A stretch of 64,000 nt of DNA from Anopheles merus (taxonomy: Eukaryota; Arthropoda; Insecta; Diptera; Culicidae). The notes beneath the pieces were generated by a model. That model ran no database searches. It was not told where the DNA came from and saw only the letters and a program-made list of their open reading frames with translations. Position 1 is the first letter of the stretch. The number at the start of each line of letters is the position of its first letter. A program made the position numbers and the translations under genes. Location: assembly GCF_017562075.2 (NCBI RefSeq), contig NC_054085.1, positions 29,307,656 through 29,371,655 on the forward strand, given 5' to 3'. This document shows, in pieces, positions 28,150 to 40,800 of this stretch.

Positions 28150-30681
28150 TCAGATCCGGTTGTGATCCGGTTTAGGTTTTAGGGTGATTTTATGTTCTTT
28201 TTACATTTTTTGTAGATTTTTTTTTTTCAACGTTAGTGTGGACAAACGGCAGCGTGGGTCGAAAGTGTGGAGAATTGATGAAAAATTTACACCAACGAGT
28301 AACACGACATGGCGCAAATAAAATTGAATAGTAAAGGGGGGAGGGAAAAAATTAGAGCATTGTAAAATCCATTTGTTTGTAACGGTTTTCTTTAAAAGAA
28401 AAAAAAATAGTATCGACTCAAACCAATCGATGTGTCGTTTGATTTCAAAGGAGTTTGTTTCTTCCTGTTTGTTCGTTTGTACATAACTGTTTTTTGTTCT
28501 AAGTTTTATTGCATTTACTGTATCCTAAGATTTTCGTTATTACATACTTTCGCAACCAAGCGTAATGCAGTCTCACGACAAAATAAACATATTCATACAA
28601 ACGTGTCAGTTTTAATTATTCATAGCGCACATAGCAAAGTCCAGATGTTTCCCATCAGCATCTAAACTTTCCTCCCATGTTTGCAAACATCAACCTTCGC
28701 TTAAATGCAATTTTAAGTGTCATTCTGCGTTAAGTACGGGTCAAATCGATCAGAATTCTTCACATATCTTTTTACTTTTTTTACCTCTCTTTAACTGCCC
28801 AAGCAGCTGGCCAGCAAGATAAGACGCAACCGAATGCTTTTGGCCCGAGGCACGGGGAAAGAAACATCGTTAGAATTGTTTTTTTGGAACGTGCTAGCAC
28901 GAAAGATGCACAGCAAAAAATCAGTAGAATTTAGCCATTTTTTTACACCACACTGCCTGCCAACAAGCTCATTGCAACGAACCAGACCCGGGCGCGGAAC
29001 ACAACAGAAGGAATTAAAACATCACGCACCTTTGTTCCGGTAGGTCAATCGCTCGAAAATGGACACACATTGGCGTTGCATCATGCTTCTCGGTACATGC
29101 TTCCGGGCCGTAGCGTCGCCGAATCGGTGGTGCGCAAGGAACGACGCAACCGAAACCCACAGATCTTAAACAGATTGAACCACTCGTCGATGCAAGATGT
29201 CCGAGCGGATCGAGACCTCAGAGGGTAAAAAGTGGAATGGAAAAAAAAGGAAAACACCATTTCTCGAGCCTCCGTTCCGTGCGTCCAGCTGGCCGTACCG
29301 GACAAGATCCTTTCGCCTCGTTTCGATTGAAAGAAACTGCACTGCACCCCAAAGCCAAAGGCAGTGGACAATGATCGGGATTAACCGTTCGATCCCTCGG
29401 ACCGGGCAGGGAAATTGGTTTTGCCCCCTTCAACCAGCGCAGCACCCCGATTCCGGTTTTCGGATGCTTTCCTAGTGCATGATGTGTGTGGTTGCCTGTT
29501 TTGGCGCGCACTTTTAATACCGTTGTTAACAAGCACTCAAGCAGCGAGCGTCTTCTGCATACCGCAACAACTCCCTAGCGATGCCAAAACCACTCGGTCC
29601 CCGGTCGTTATGATTTTCAACTTTTTGCAGCAACAATTTTCATACGCAAAAATCGGAAAAAGGCCGTGTTCTCACGCGCTCTTGTCAACGGTTTTGATTA
29701 GGGGCAGCAGCTACCGAAGCGTGTGCACGACACGGTCGATTTTAATTACGCACCGGTGGGTTTGGGTCCTTGCTTTGGGGTCCGAGACATTGCACAAATC
29801 CCGCACTTCAAATGGCAGCAAACCGGAAGTTGGCGGCATGTTGATTGAGGCACTGTAAAATGAGACGATTTTTGCGGTGACCAGTGAAAGTTGCCGCGTT
29901 CGTTGCTGACGTGTGAACGCATCAGTGTAATCATCACCTGGGAAGAGGAAGAAAAAAACAACACTATAAGCGACGAGTAGTAACGGTTGCGGCAACGAAT
30001 GGGCCCCTGCAAAAGGGGCAGAGGAAGAACGTGTCCAGAAAATGAGTTGAATTGTGCTGGAATTCAACAAACTGTCCATCATCGATGTATTAAAGGCGTG
30101 AGAAGTGGCGATATCGTTCTAATTAGCAATGAATGTGATGAGACCTTTTTTTGGCGGTTACAGTTGTTTTTTTTTTGGTTTCCTTTATATGAGAAAAATC
30201 TTTTTTTTTTTTTTGACAGTTCTAGAAAAGTCCAATCATTCATTTAAAGCAGCAACAGTTAAGGATCCAAATCTTGGTTGATACTGGAAGTTGGAACAGT
30301 TGAAATCTCTATTTTACTGCTAATAAGTCTTGAGTAATCGGATTAATGATGAGCAGCACAGAATAATGTAATATACTTTGTAGTAATTTTAAGTTAAAAA
30401 AGTTTGCTGATTCGAAATCCTCGGAGCAAAATGCAATAGCAAACCTTAAATTCCCTGTATAATCAACCAGTGTTGAAAGATATTCCCTAAGTCATGCCAT
30501 AATGTTCTCCAAACAATTATGAATTACTAGAGGATTAAACGAGAATACAGAAACAATCTAACAGATTTAATGAAGTTTATGATAAAATTCACTTCAAATC
30601 AATTTAATTATAATTTATGCTATTATTTCATCACAAAATGAAAAATCTTGAAATACTGCATCTCCTTCTTTTGCATTACCA
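23918..30681. other. Non-coding DNA
   Basis: AT-rich at about 23860-24420 and 25560-27060, otherwise GC-richer with CA/CG microsatellites. Contains one CAGGTAG heptamer near 26267. I recognise no gene. Confidence 0.55.
28109..28147. repeat. Compound (CG)n(CA)n microsatellite
   Basis: A run of alternating CG (28109-28119) passes directly into about 14 CA units. Long alternating purine-pyrimidine tracts of this kind favour Z-DNA. Confidence 0.93.
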
Positions 30682-30695
30682 ACCACCAAAGGATA

Positions 30696-30879
30696 TTCTT
30701 TTCTTCTTTTGGCTCAACAACTGTTGTCAGTCAAGGCCTACCTGTACCACTTTTGGGGTTGGTTTTCAGTGACTAATTGATTTCTTCCCATAGCAGGATA
30801 GTCCGTCCTATGTATGCTGTTTGAGGCTTGAATCTATGACGGGCATGTTGTTAAGTTTTACGAGATGAGGACTGGACTT
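30696..30879 (-). mobile_element. SINE, Sine200-like, minus orientation, with 14-bp target duplication
   Basis: A perfect direct repeat, ACCACCAAAGGATA, lies at 30682-30695 and 30880-30893 and brackets 184 bases. Read on the minus strand, the element has a tRNA-type B box GATTCAAGCC (30825-30834, one mismatch from GGTTCAAGCC) in its 5' half and ends in an A/G-rich tail after TTGAGCCAAAAG. Internal order and tail match what I remember of the Anopheles Sine200 family, but many positions differ from that memory, so this is an aged copy. Retroposition by a LINE enzyme is inferred from the family type. Confidence 0.8.
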
Positions 30880-31559
30880 ACCACCAAAGGATAGTTAGTT
30901 GTAAGAGATAGGAATAGAAAAGAACATTAACCAGTGTTTCAATATTAGAAATATAAATGATAATATCAAAAGACCTTGTAGCAACAAAATGGCCTACAAG
31001 CACTCCAAGGTAATAGACAGGGTGCCATCCTGGTTAGCTGTAATCAAAACAGCTTTGGTATTCCGTTAAGCATTAATCGTTTAATGCATACATTTATCTT
31101 GAGCCGTATCAGACACATTTTTACTAGAATCATATTCCATCATATAATATATGATTTCGCCTAAGCACCACAATCCTCACCGACAACTCATCCAACTCAA
31201 ACCATAACGTGCGAATGACGGGTTTGAAATTAATACACATCCGTTCTGCGAACGTACGAACTTCCATTCCCATCCTTTTGCCACTAAAAAAGGCTTTCCC
31301 ATTTCACTGGTAGTCAAGAATTTCCTACCAGCCAGTCAGTAGTCCCATCTCCATCCCATACCCGGACGATTAAACTTTTCCCGCTCTTCCCAAACCCCAC
31401 CACCACAACTCCGTGACTGACGATGAGTGATGCTCCCCACCCTGAACGAAGGACAAACGAGTTCCATTTCCGGTTACAGTTTACCTCCTCCCAATGCTGT
31501 TTCGACGACCGACCACTGGCCAGGTTCGTGGAAAAGCGGTAAAGCCTCTTCACAGGGCG

Positions 31560-31580
31560 GACACACACACACACACACAC
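31560..31580. repeat. (CA)n microsatellite
   Basis: Ten perfect CA units. Confidence 0.93.
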
Positions 31581-34500
31581 AAATCTTATTTCGCTCCCAA
31601 CAGTCACTCTTTCTTTTCAGGCAGTAAGTGTAGCAACCTTTTTCCTTTCCACCACTTTTTTTGCTGTTGCTGTTGTTGAGCCAGTTAAACGAAAATATCG
31701 AAATCAATTGAGCAAAATGTCAACAACACTTTCTTCCGAGCGAAGAAAACAGAGTCGAGTCGAGGAAGGAAGAAAAAAACCCCTTGACCTCGACGACTCG
31801 CATTGCTCATCAAACCTGGCCGAAGCAAAAACCTGTCCCCACGGCTGTGTACCGTGCTGTGGTACCGCACGGTCATATTTTCGGTGACATTTGAAATAAT
31901 ATTATCATTCACTTCCTATCGAGAGCAGGAAGAAGGAGTTTGGGATTAAGGAAGGCGTAGAAAAAAAGAAGGTTGATTTTTAAGTTTTTGCCAGCTTTTT
32001 GATGGATAGTAGCGAGTGGTAGCAAACCAGAAGGAAGCTAAAACGGAAAGATGTCGATGTCAGTTCGGTGTAGGAAGTCCCTTCGGGGATGGCCTACGCT
32101 TTGTGCAAATGTGGAAAGCCTTTCTTCCTTTCTCGTCCACTTTTGTTGCGCCTGTGTTTAGGTCAGCAGATATTGTCGTGAGCTCGATTGTCGTTAGCTA
32201 AATTCCGGTCAGCTCGCATCCAATCCTCCTCCCTCGGGACACAAAAGGAACGGAAACGTAAAACCAGGGAAGACATTAGTGGCAGTTATCCGGTTGGGCT
32301 GGACAAAAGGGCGATCTTCGGGATGTTGAAGGTGTTGTGCAAAAAAAAAGGTGGAAAAAAGCATAACTTGAAATCAACAACAATCAACCTCTAAACTCAA
32401 AGTGTTCGCTCAAGACTTGGAGGATTTTTTTTCTTTCTTCTGGGGCGGTTAAAACCTTCCGGTTGCCTTAATCCACTTACACAATGCCGTTTTCCTACTC
32501 CAGTCCACACTACTTCCTTGGCGTAGATGCTTTTGTGAAAGTTCTTTCTTTCACATTGCACCCGGACAAGGGCAGGTCGGTCGGTCACTGCTGGATGTAA
32601 TAATTGGTAAACGAGTTTCCCGTGAAGGTGCATGTCCGCGCGTCTTACAAATCTGTCACCTTTACAAACCCCCCCGAAACGAACTCATCTCCGTCTACCG
32701 GTGGTGGCCGCTTACGCTTGACGATTGGTGGTGGAAGTAATCTAAGTTGGCACCGGGCGCACATGGGCTGCCGTTGTCAGCTCGTTGCTATGCGTGCGCT
32801 ATTTCCTTTCAGGGCGTTTGACACTTGTTTAGCATCGAGTTTTGGACTGAAAGGACATCCAACACGCTGGGGTGTTGGGGATGGGAGAGAGAGTGGCTGC
32901 TGTCAACTGCACAACTACACAAACACACACACACGTTCGCAGTATGATAAGACGTTGTTGAATGGTATTGTACTGCTCGGGTACGCCCGGGAACCACTGA
33001 ATCATCGCTCAAGCATTCAAGCATTCAGCATTTTATCTGCTCGGCTACGGGGATGTGGACCGAGGACCACTGGACTGGATGGTTATGTTAACGCCCGCGA
33101 GGCGGACGCACTTCTATAAATGGTAAGTATTTGTAATCTCTTCCGAAGTGTTGTATCTAAAGAAAGATCATGCCGGGAAGCGTCACGAGTGAGGAAGGAA
33201 CCATAACGATTATTCCAGCACACTTGACGCGTTTTGGGCAAGGAATGTTGTTGGTTCTTTGGCAAAAATAGCACCACCCCGTCCCAAAGTACGGCCAACG
33301 ATTCCTCGCTAACGTGCTGAGAATTGTATTCTAGGCATTTCTAACATCTTTCAAACCATGTTTATATTTAAACACGCCACGATTGCAATCACCCTTTCTT
33401 CGGATTGTCATCTTCGAGCCGGCGGCAGTAGCAGCAGCAGCAATACCCTCCAAATCTCATCGATTCCACACCAAACCATACCCATACCATGTTGATAAGC
33501 CGCCGAGAATCCACCGAAAGCGGGACGCCCTTTGCCCCTACTGTGGCCGTTGCCAGCAGTTTGGGACAAGACTGCAAATATCGCCCACTAAAGAAGCCAG
33601 AAGCCTACAGCGCGAGGAGCCGCAACAAGAGCACAGCAGCAACCGGGGAAACTCCACACTATCAACCGGTTCCAAGTGTCGTGTGCTCAAGTTCACTGCC
33701 GCTTATCAGTGGCCGAGCGACCGTGCGGTGGAAGTGCATCGCCAGCAGACGGGTGGTGGGAAGCGCAAAAATCCCTCCACTTCAAATGTTGGGCTGTTTC
33801 AGCACCACCGGCCAAAGGGAAGGAAGACACATTATCATTGCGCCGTTACTTATTTGGCTGGTGTGAGAATGTTTGTTTCTTTGGCAAAGTGCCGCCGCGC
33901 TGGTGGTTATGTAAATGCAGCACACGCACAGCATGCAACCTCACTTTATCGGACATTTAGGGTGGGGCGGTGATTAGGGGAATGGGTAGGAGAAGGGAGT
34001 TTTAAGTGCAGAGTTACCAAAAACATGAAAGACGCTGCTGTATGCATGAGGCACCTGTCTAGATGATTAAGGGTAATTTAGATTCTAATGTGTTCGGAAA
34101 GGAAATCAGAACTTCCCAGGGCTGGCATTGACTGACATTGACCTGACATTTTTCGAAGCCATTCGAAGAAGTTCAACCAACTCCACGAAAGGTATTCTTG
34201 GATGTTCTATGAAATCATTCAATATACCAACACAAATAACATGACTAAAACCAACCTAACTTAATTTGTGTAATTTCATGACAACTACTTACATATTTCT
34301 AAAACGACTATGTGTAATCATTTAAGATTGTTCATTTAACAACTGAATATTATGATTCATCATGTATTATATTAAACAAAATGCTGTTGTTTATTTTGCT
34401 ACATATTCTGCATAACATTGGATTGTGATTATGAGCACATCCCACTCATTCAACCCGCTGTGCAAATGACAACCTGTCATCTATTAATTTCCTAACAGCC

Positions 34501-35079
34501 TACACACACACACACATACACACACTTACTTTGGATTACGTTTTTACACAACATTTTACCTCTGCCAGTACCGCCAACGACGAACAACCATCTGCTGCTG
34601 CTGCCGCTGCTGCTGCCAGGGCTCGTGTTCATCAGTACACCGTACCATGGACGGGGCTTCATTATTAGCTGTTGAATCGTTTCCGCATCGAGAGCGCTGC
34701 TGCGTGCCATTTGCAACCGTTCCGGAGTACCGTTTTGGGAACAAAGTTGTCGTTTTCAAAAATGCATTTTTTCACATCTTTTTGTGTCTCGTTTGTGCTA
34801 CGTAATCGCAAACGGGGAACATCGGGGGAGAAGGGGAAATGCACCCGTAACGGCAGGAGGAAGGTTAGCAAGATGTAAAGAGGGACCCAGACGCACACAC
34901 ACACGCAAACACATGCACGCACACAAGGAAGAAACTATTGCTAGATGTGTACAGGAAGGGAAAATCCGGCACAGAGGGCAACAAAGAAACTTGTTCGTCA
35001 ACAATGGTGTGGGGCATGGACTATATGGGGCGAGTTACATTGGTTACTCAGTAGGATTTATCGGTAGAAATCTATGAAT

Positions 35080-35760
35080 ATTCAATATAGATGTTAATGT
35101 AAGAAATGAAAGCTAATCAAACATCAACAACACAAAACTATCATGAAAATGTATAAAAATATATAAAAAGCAGCAGGAATTAAAGAGTTTCAGTACGTCT
35201 CGACACCTGAGATGACAATAATGAAAACATTCCCCATAATATTATTAAACGAGTATACAACATATTTGAATAAATCAAATAGAAAACAAATTCAAAAAAC
35301 ATTAAATTGTAAGTAAAACTTAAAAACCGAAACAAAAAATTAAGAATTTCTATGTGTATATGTGGAAGTATATGTGGGAATATAAGCTGATGTGTGTGTA
35401 GCACATTAAACAAAGAATTGAAAACAAAACCAACAAATAAAACTAATAAGCCGAGAAAAAATAGTAAGCTACAAAGCTGAACATTAATGAATAAGTAAAT
35501 GAGGTTTAAAACTCATTACAATGTTTAAGCAATAAAATATACATAAAATAAACAATAAAGCAAGCAACAATAAGCAAGAAAACAAGTATAATATTTTACA
35601 CGATGTACAATAAACATAAAATAAGTACTACAAACTTCGACACCAACAAAAAAAAAAACGCCCTCAAACATCAAACCTCCAAAATTCTAAAACCTTCACC
35701 AAACAATCACTGTTCAATATTGCACACAACAGCAAAAAAAAAAATCATTGAAAAAGCACC
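35080..35760 (+). other. A-rich, poly(A)-signal-rich block resembling a plus-strand 3' UTR
   Basis: The plus strand is strongly A-over-T biased for about 700 bases, with several AATAAA or ATAAAA sequences (for example 35437, 35531, 35552, 35610) and no coding frame. This resembles the Kr 3' flank. No recognisable coding gene lies immediately upstream, so an unannotated or non-coding transcript may end here. Confidence 0.3.
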
Positions 35761-38667
35761 AAAATCCGCATCGAGTTACAGTCCTCACTTTGCTTTACCA
35801 ACTGCACACAACACAGCGCCATTGCTGCTGTTGCACCGTACAATGCACCCCAACCAGCGAAGGATAAAATCGATGCCCGAGTGTGCTCTTCCGTCACTTT
35901 ACTCACTTTACTGGCTGGTTTTTTAGCTATTTCATCCCTATTTTAGATAACTTTTTTTTAGCATAACATACAGGAGCTTGGTTTGGGTGTGTTTTGTTCA
36001 AGCTATCTCAAATTTTCCCTCTTTGATATCTTTTTGTCAATTTTTGTTTTGCCCTTCAAACCCACCGGACTGATCCCACCTGCTCGCTATTTGTCGTGCA
36101 TCCATTCCCGGTGCATCCCGTATAAGCATCCCGGGCAGCACACGCGCGCTGCAGCTCGTGCGTACTTGGCTGTTGCACATATCACCAGGACAGTCAGTGA
36201 TTCGATGACGCCCAAAGACGAGCACAAGATGTACCATCGCCCGGCGGGAGGAAAAGGATCTTCTGCTGATCTCCTGCAAAGCATCAGGAAGGATAAACAC
36301 ACACACGCACACACATAGCGCAAGAAAGAGAGACAGAGACACCAGTCAATCAATTTCGGGTAAGTGGTGTAGAGAAGACCCCGTACAGATCCCGTTTCTC
36401 CGGTTCGTAATCGGGCAAGAAGACAGGGGGAAAAAATACGGGAAGCAACACTAAAGGTTGCACATTAAAAAACGATCGCCCCTTTTCCTTCCCTCCCCGA
36501 GGACGAGCACGGGGACAGACACCTCCGAAATAAAATTCAGAAAAAGCATAGAGAAAAAAAAACACTACAACGCGACAGGACGGAACCCTCGATCGAAGAG
36601 GACGATCAAAACGCATCTTTAGCGTGTGCGCGCGATGATCGCGTGCCGCGTGTTTCTTACGATGATCAGTCGCTCTCTAATAAGGGGTCCACTGAATTTC
36701 TTTTTTATTTATAAGACATCCGCGGTGTTTCGCTTCTCTGCTTCCCTTTTCGGTGTGTCTCTTTTTCGTGGTTGGTGCGCGCACCGGGAAGAAGTCTGCT
36801 GCGCACGTGTTTGAATTGTCTGCCTTTTTTTAAGTTTTTCTTCTTCGATTGGGTTTCCCCTTACGGTTAAAGAAGGATCTTTTTTATTCTACTTTTCGCT
36901 TTACGTGGCACAAGCCACGCACTGAATCTGGAATGGAATGGTTTAATTCCCGGCAATGGATGAGCAAACGGTAAGCGGTTTGGTTTAGGGTTGTTTACCT
37001 CGTTTGGTGACAAATACCGATCAATAGTTTGACACCTCGGGTAGAGGAGACCCTTTGATGATAGAAATCTTACCTTTTATTACGCCTGAGGGGAAAGTGG
37101 TTAGTTTATTGATTATTCTGATTGATTTCAAAATCAGTAGCAAAGGTTTTTTTTCTACAGTATTTTGAATATTTATACTAAAGAAGTCAAGACTGTAACT
37201 GTAACTTGTAGCATGTAACTCAATTGAATGGCTGATAATACTATTAAATCATAATTCCAACAAATTCTGTATGAGAATCTTTGTTTTTTTGAAGCAATAT
37301 CCATTATTTGTCAATACGATTATCGTCATGCAGCTTTACAAAGCTTTATTGACAGTTTTTGGGAAACTAACCATGTTCACATCCTCGTTTACTTTAGGAA
37401 AGAAACAACATTTCAGCAAATTTGCACATCGAAATCATTTCTCGATAGAAATAAACCTTCTTATCGCTTGCTTCAATTTTATATCGAGAAAAACGTCTTG
37501 AATTTATCTGTCACCAATCGCCTAATTATTATTGAGTGATTGTTGAATGATTGGCAATGATCCAGGATATAAAGAACAGTAATTCAAAATCTATTCCACT
37601 CATCAACTGGTTTATCTGGTTTCACATCAATTTGAAACATTTGTCTCTTTTCATGTTTTCTTCATTTTGTGATACATATTTTTGCTAATAAAGGCTACTG
37701 GTACTTGCTACTCCAAAGCTCTCCATTATATTCCAATTAAATAATTATGTTCCCATCCTAAAAACTAACCCCATGACCATGAGTCAGCAGTGACTCTCTT
37801 CTCAAACTCAAGTGCAATCCTTTCGGAAACAAAGCCCCCTAACGTACCATTCTAGCAATTAACTTCAACAACTTCTTGCGACTTGTTGCACTGTCATGCT
37901 GTTGGTTGCCATTGTGCACACGGAAATCCGGTCGCTGCCTGTTGCCTGCAGCTGTTCAACAACAGCAACAACAAAATTCCCAAGTCCAAAGACTGGCCAA
38001 ATGAGCAACACACCACCGTGTCCATCACACAACCAGTATCCATCCGAAACGGAACAAACAAACCTGTCCCGGGACAGCTAACATCACCTTAAAAAAAGAT
38101 GTCCACGTTTCCTGGATCCTGAAAAAAAACAGTTCCCTTAAGGTCCGAGAACTATGATGGTGGAAAGCACAAAAAAAAACCTCACCCACACACACAAACA
38201 GATGAAATTGCTTTCGAAAACTATTACGTTTTACGATATTTGTTTAAATTACCGCAGCACCGTTACGCGGTGCGGCAACGAGCCTCGGCACAAAACGCCG
38301 TTCAGCAGGTCGGCCGTCTGTTTGCTCGATAGAAAAGCTCGTTCCGGGCTGTGCGTGAGTGGGAAGAATATTCCTTGCATATACTGTGTGTGTGTGTGTG
38401 TTTTTCGTGCCTATCACCCGCCTGCCATAAACGCAGACCGGGCCCGCGTATGCCAAGTTGCCATTTTTGGGTGATTTTCGTTTATTGTTTGTTGACCCTT
38501 GGTCGCATTGTTTCCAAATTTTAATCCTAATTGTATGCCGCTTTGTGAAACGCCCGACGATAGATCGGCCCCGAGAAGAACCGAGCCGGTCCAATTACAC
38601 CGCTGTTGGGGGGGGAAAAGATGGGAAATGCTTTCTACCTTTGGCAGGGCCAAAAACGGTGCGGGCG

Positions 38668-38686
38668 CACACACACACACACACAC
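38668..38686. repeat. (CA)n microsatellite
   Basis: About nine CA units. A short GT tract lies at 38385-38401, some 270 bases to the left. Confidence 0.9.
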
Positions 38687-39341
38687 GCACCCACACTGTT
38701 TGTTTTTATCTTGTATTATTGGACGGGTCCTCCTACGGCACCTCCCTGGTATTAGAAGTTTGCCGGTCAGCGCTGTACCCCTCCCTCACGCTGCCCTCAA
38801 GGGGTTGCTGTGTGGTGGGTAGTTCCTCGCTGTGGAAGGTCGCAATTCACTGACCAAATTGCTCTCATTTGCCTACCCCTCCGTGCGAGACCTTGCTCGC
38901 TGCGACGATCAACGAACGATCGGCTACCTTTTCGTTCAGAAAATAATCATAAAAAGTTCCACTCGGCCGGACCCGTTTGCGAGGCCGTCTACGGGGAAGG
39001 TGTTGGGTAAGCTGCTGCCAATGCTCTCACAACACTCGCTAGAAGAACGAAGACGAGGGTGGCCATAAACTTGCTTAGGCTTGGTTTATAGAGAAAAAAA
39101 AAAGAGAAACACATAGAAACAAAATCGTAGGGTCCCACCCGCTCCAGGGTCCACTAAAAATCAAACGTCAAATTTGCAAACGTCAAAAAAGCATTAGAGC
39201 ATTAGGCTGGGAAATGGTAATGATAGAGAGAGGGAGAATGAGAAGTAGCTCATACTCGAGCATATGTGAAAGGGAAATGGCAAAAACTCGGCCAACCTAC
39301 CAGAGGACCCTCGCACCGATATTTAGATCAGGCTTTTCCAC

Positions 39342-40416
39342 CATAAAGCACCACTATATGGGATCATAAAAAAGTACAGAAAGAAGCAATTTTGTCAACA
39401 ATTTTGGCACCATAAAAAAGTGACCAATTGGCGACTTAAGGTAACGCTTTTCGGGTTTTCTGGGGCGTCGTAGTACAATTAAACTTGCAATTTCATCGCA
39501 CCAGAAATGAGCCCGATATGCCTCGTGTGGCTTACGTGTTCTAGCCATCGTCAGTTGCCTAGCCACATGGTTACATTCTCAATGTTCAATTCTCTGTTTG
39601 CCTGTTGACTTCTTTTGACCTGTAGCATTGAAAACAAACAAACAAGCAGTTCAATTAACCAGCATCCAATCCAGCCAGCAGAAAGCCCGCTGCTGCTTGC
39701 CTAACTTTAAATGACATTTGACGAAAACATTCATGTAATGGAGGTTCCTGTGAGCAGGAACTACCTGCGTGACGCTGGGACTGCCCTCATTTTTTTTTTT
39801 TTTCGGCATCGGTAAAATGTCTACCCGCGCGCCAAATTCACAACCCGGGGGCGGTTCATTGGGTCAACTCCTTCGCGCGCAGACAGGCGAAAACATCATT
39901 ACGAACTTTGCAAACAAAGCTCAACCGGTACGATGTGCGATTCAGCGCAGCCGAAAGGGGTCGTAAAATTAAATTAGCAAACAGCACGAAACACAAACAC
40001 CCAACCCAAAACAAACACTCCCTCCTCCTCCTCGTGCAAGTGATCGGTGCTCGGAGGAGACCCCCCGATTGTGACCGCTGTTCTAGATCGAAGTAAAAGG
40101 GTCAATACGAAGGTAGCGATTGCTGGATTCTGTTGTACCACACACACGGGTATAAACGAACGTCTGTAGGTTCCACAGACGCTCTGCTAATGAAGGAAAG
40201 AAGCTGTAGGTCTCAAGGCCCAACAAAAAAAAAACACGTATGGGAGGAACCTTAGGGGTGTCTCCACTGGTAAATTCTACTGTCCTTTAGCGGCAAGTAT
40301 GTCGGCACTGGCGGTACGGGGTTGCTGGGCAGATTATGTTTGTTTTGCCAAAACAAAACACCCTTTCGGTTCGGTTTTTGAGACCCTGCGGAATCCCGGC
40401 GATAGGATTAGGATTA
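39342..40416. promoter_or_regulatory. Candidate early-embryo enhancer upstream of Kr
   Basis: Within 1.1 kb, located 2.7-3.7 kb before the predicted start, I see: CATAAA (39342, Caudal-like), two exact CATAAAAAA sites (39365-39373 and 39411-39419, Hunchback-like), CTACCTG (39761-39767, the reverse of the Zelda heptamer CAGGTAG), a run of 14 T (39790-39803), a run of 10 A after CAAC (about 40225-40234), and tandem GGATTA at 40405-40410 and 40411-40416 (Bicoid/Otd-type K50 homeodomain sites). Fly Kr central-domain enhancers lie in a similar position and use Hunchback and Bicoid. Anopheles lacks bicoid, so Otd would be the likelier reader. Individual sites are common by chance; the grouping is the argument. 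Confidence 0.35.
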
Positions 40417-40511
40417 GGCGGAGAGCATTATAGGATGTTCGCGGGTATCATTGTTGCCTGGTGGTGTTTTTGCTGCCTACTCCAGGGTACTTGCTGTTAC
40501 TGAACCGGTTC

Positions 40512-40800
40512 TTCGCCATGTTGCGGTAAGTCTTTAGATATTCAAAGTACGTTTTAAGCAAGCTGGCAAAAGGGTTATGGTGTTTGATCTGAGGGGAAAA
40601 GTGCTTCGGTAAGTACAGATCGCTCGGTAACGAATGATCTAGTGATCGATGTCTCATGCCTAGGGATTATTGAGCTGCTTTTCGCCATTTACGAGGCGTC
40701 TTGAGACATTCAAAATGTACACTTGGGAAAAGGGTTGAGATGTAAGATGTTTCAGCAACATGATGGTCGGTGAGTAACGATCGTTTTCTCCATAACGAAC
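40512..40800. repeat. Diverged tandem duplication with Kr-like sites
   Basis: The block starting at 40512 (TTCGCCATG) and the block starting at 40681 (TTCGCCATT) align over about 70 bases, sharing TTCGCCAT, GTCTT, ATTCAAA, GTAC and AAAAGGGTT in the same order. Both carry a 9/10 match to the Kr binding consensus AANGGGTTAA (40569-40578 and 40729-40738). On the minus strand both also read as similar peptides (FEYLKTYRNMAK and FECLKTPRKWRK). I read it as duplicated regulatory DNA, but a decayed minus-strand coding duplicate is possible. Confidence 0.45.

Larger units (their letters stand above)
30894..39341. other. Non-coding DNA between the SINE and the candidate enhancer
   Basis: Open frames at 33383-33973 and 32604-33119 (plus) are the longest but overlap other frames and show no domain. 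CTG-rich DNA occurs at 34590-34618, CA/GT repeats at 34502-34525 and 38385-38401. AT-rich islands lie at 34010-34440 and 37090-37870. Two AAACGTCAAA motifs sit 13 bases apart near 39165-39187. Confidence 0.55.

Noticed and set aside
33383..33973. 196-codon plus-strand frame and its overlapping neighbours
   Set aside because: Three overlapping frames are open at once, which reflects composition; no domain, no codon pattern, no recognisable splice structure.
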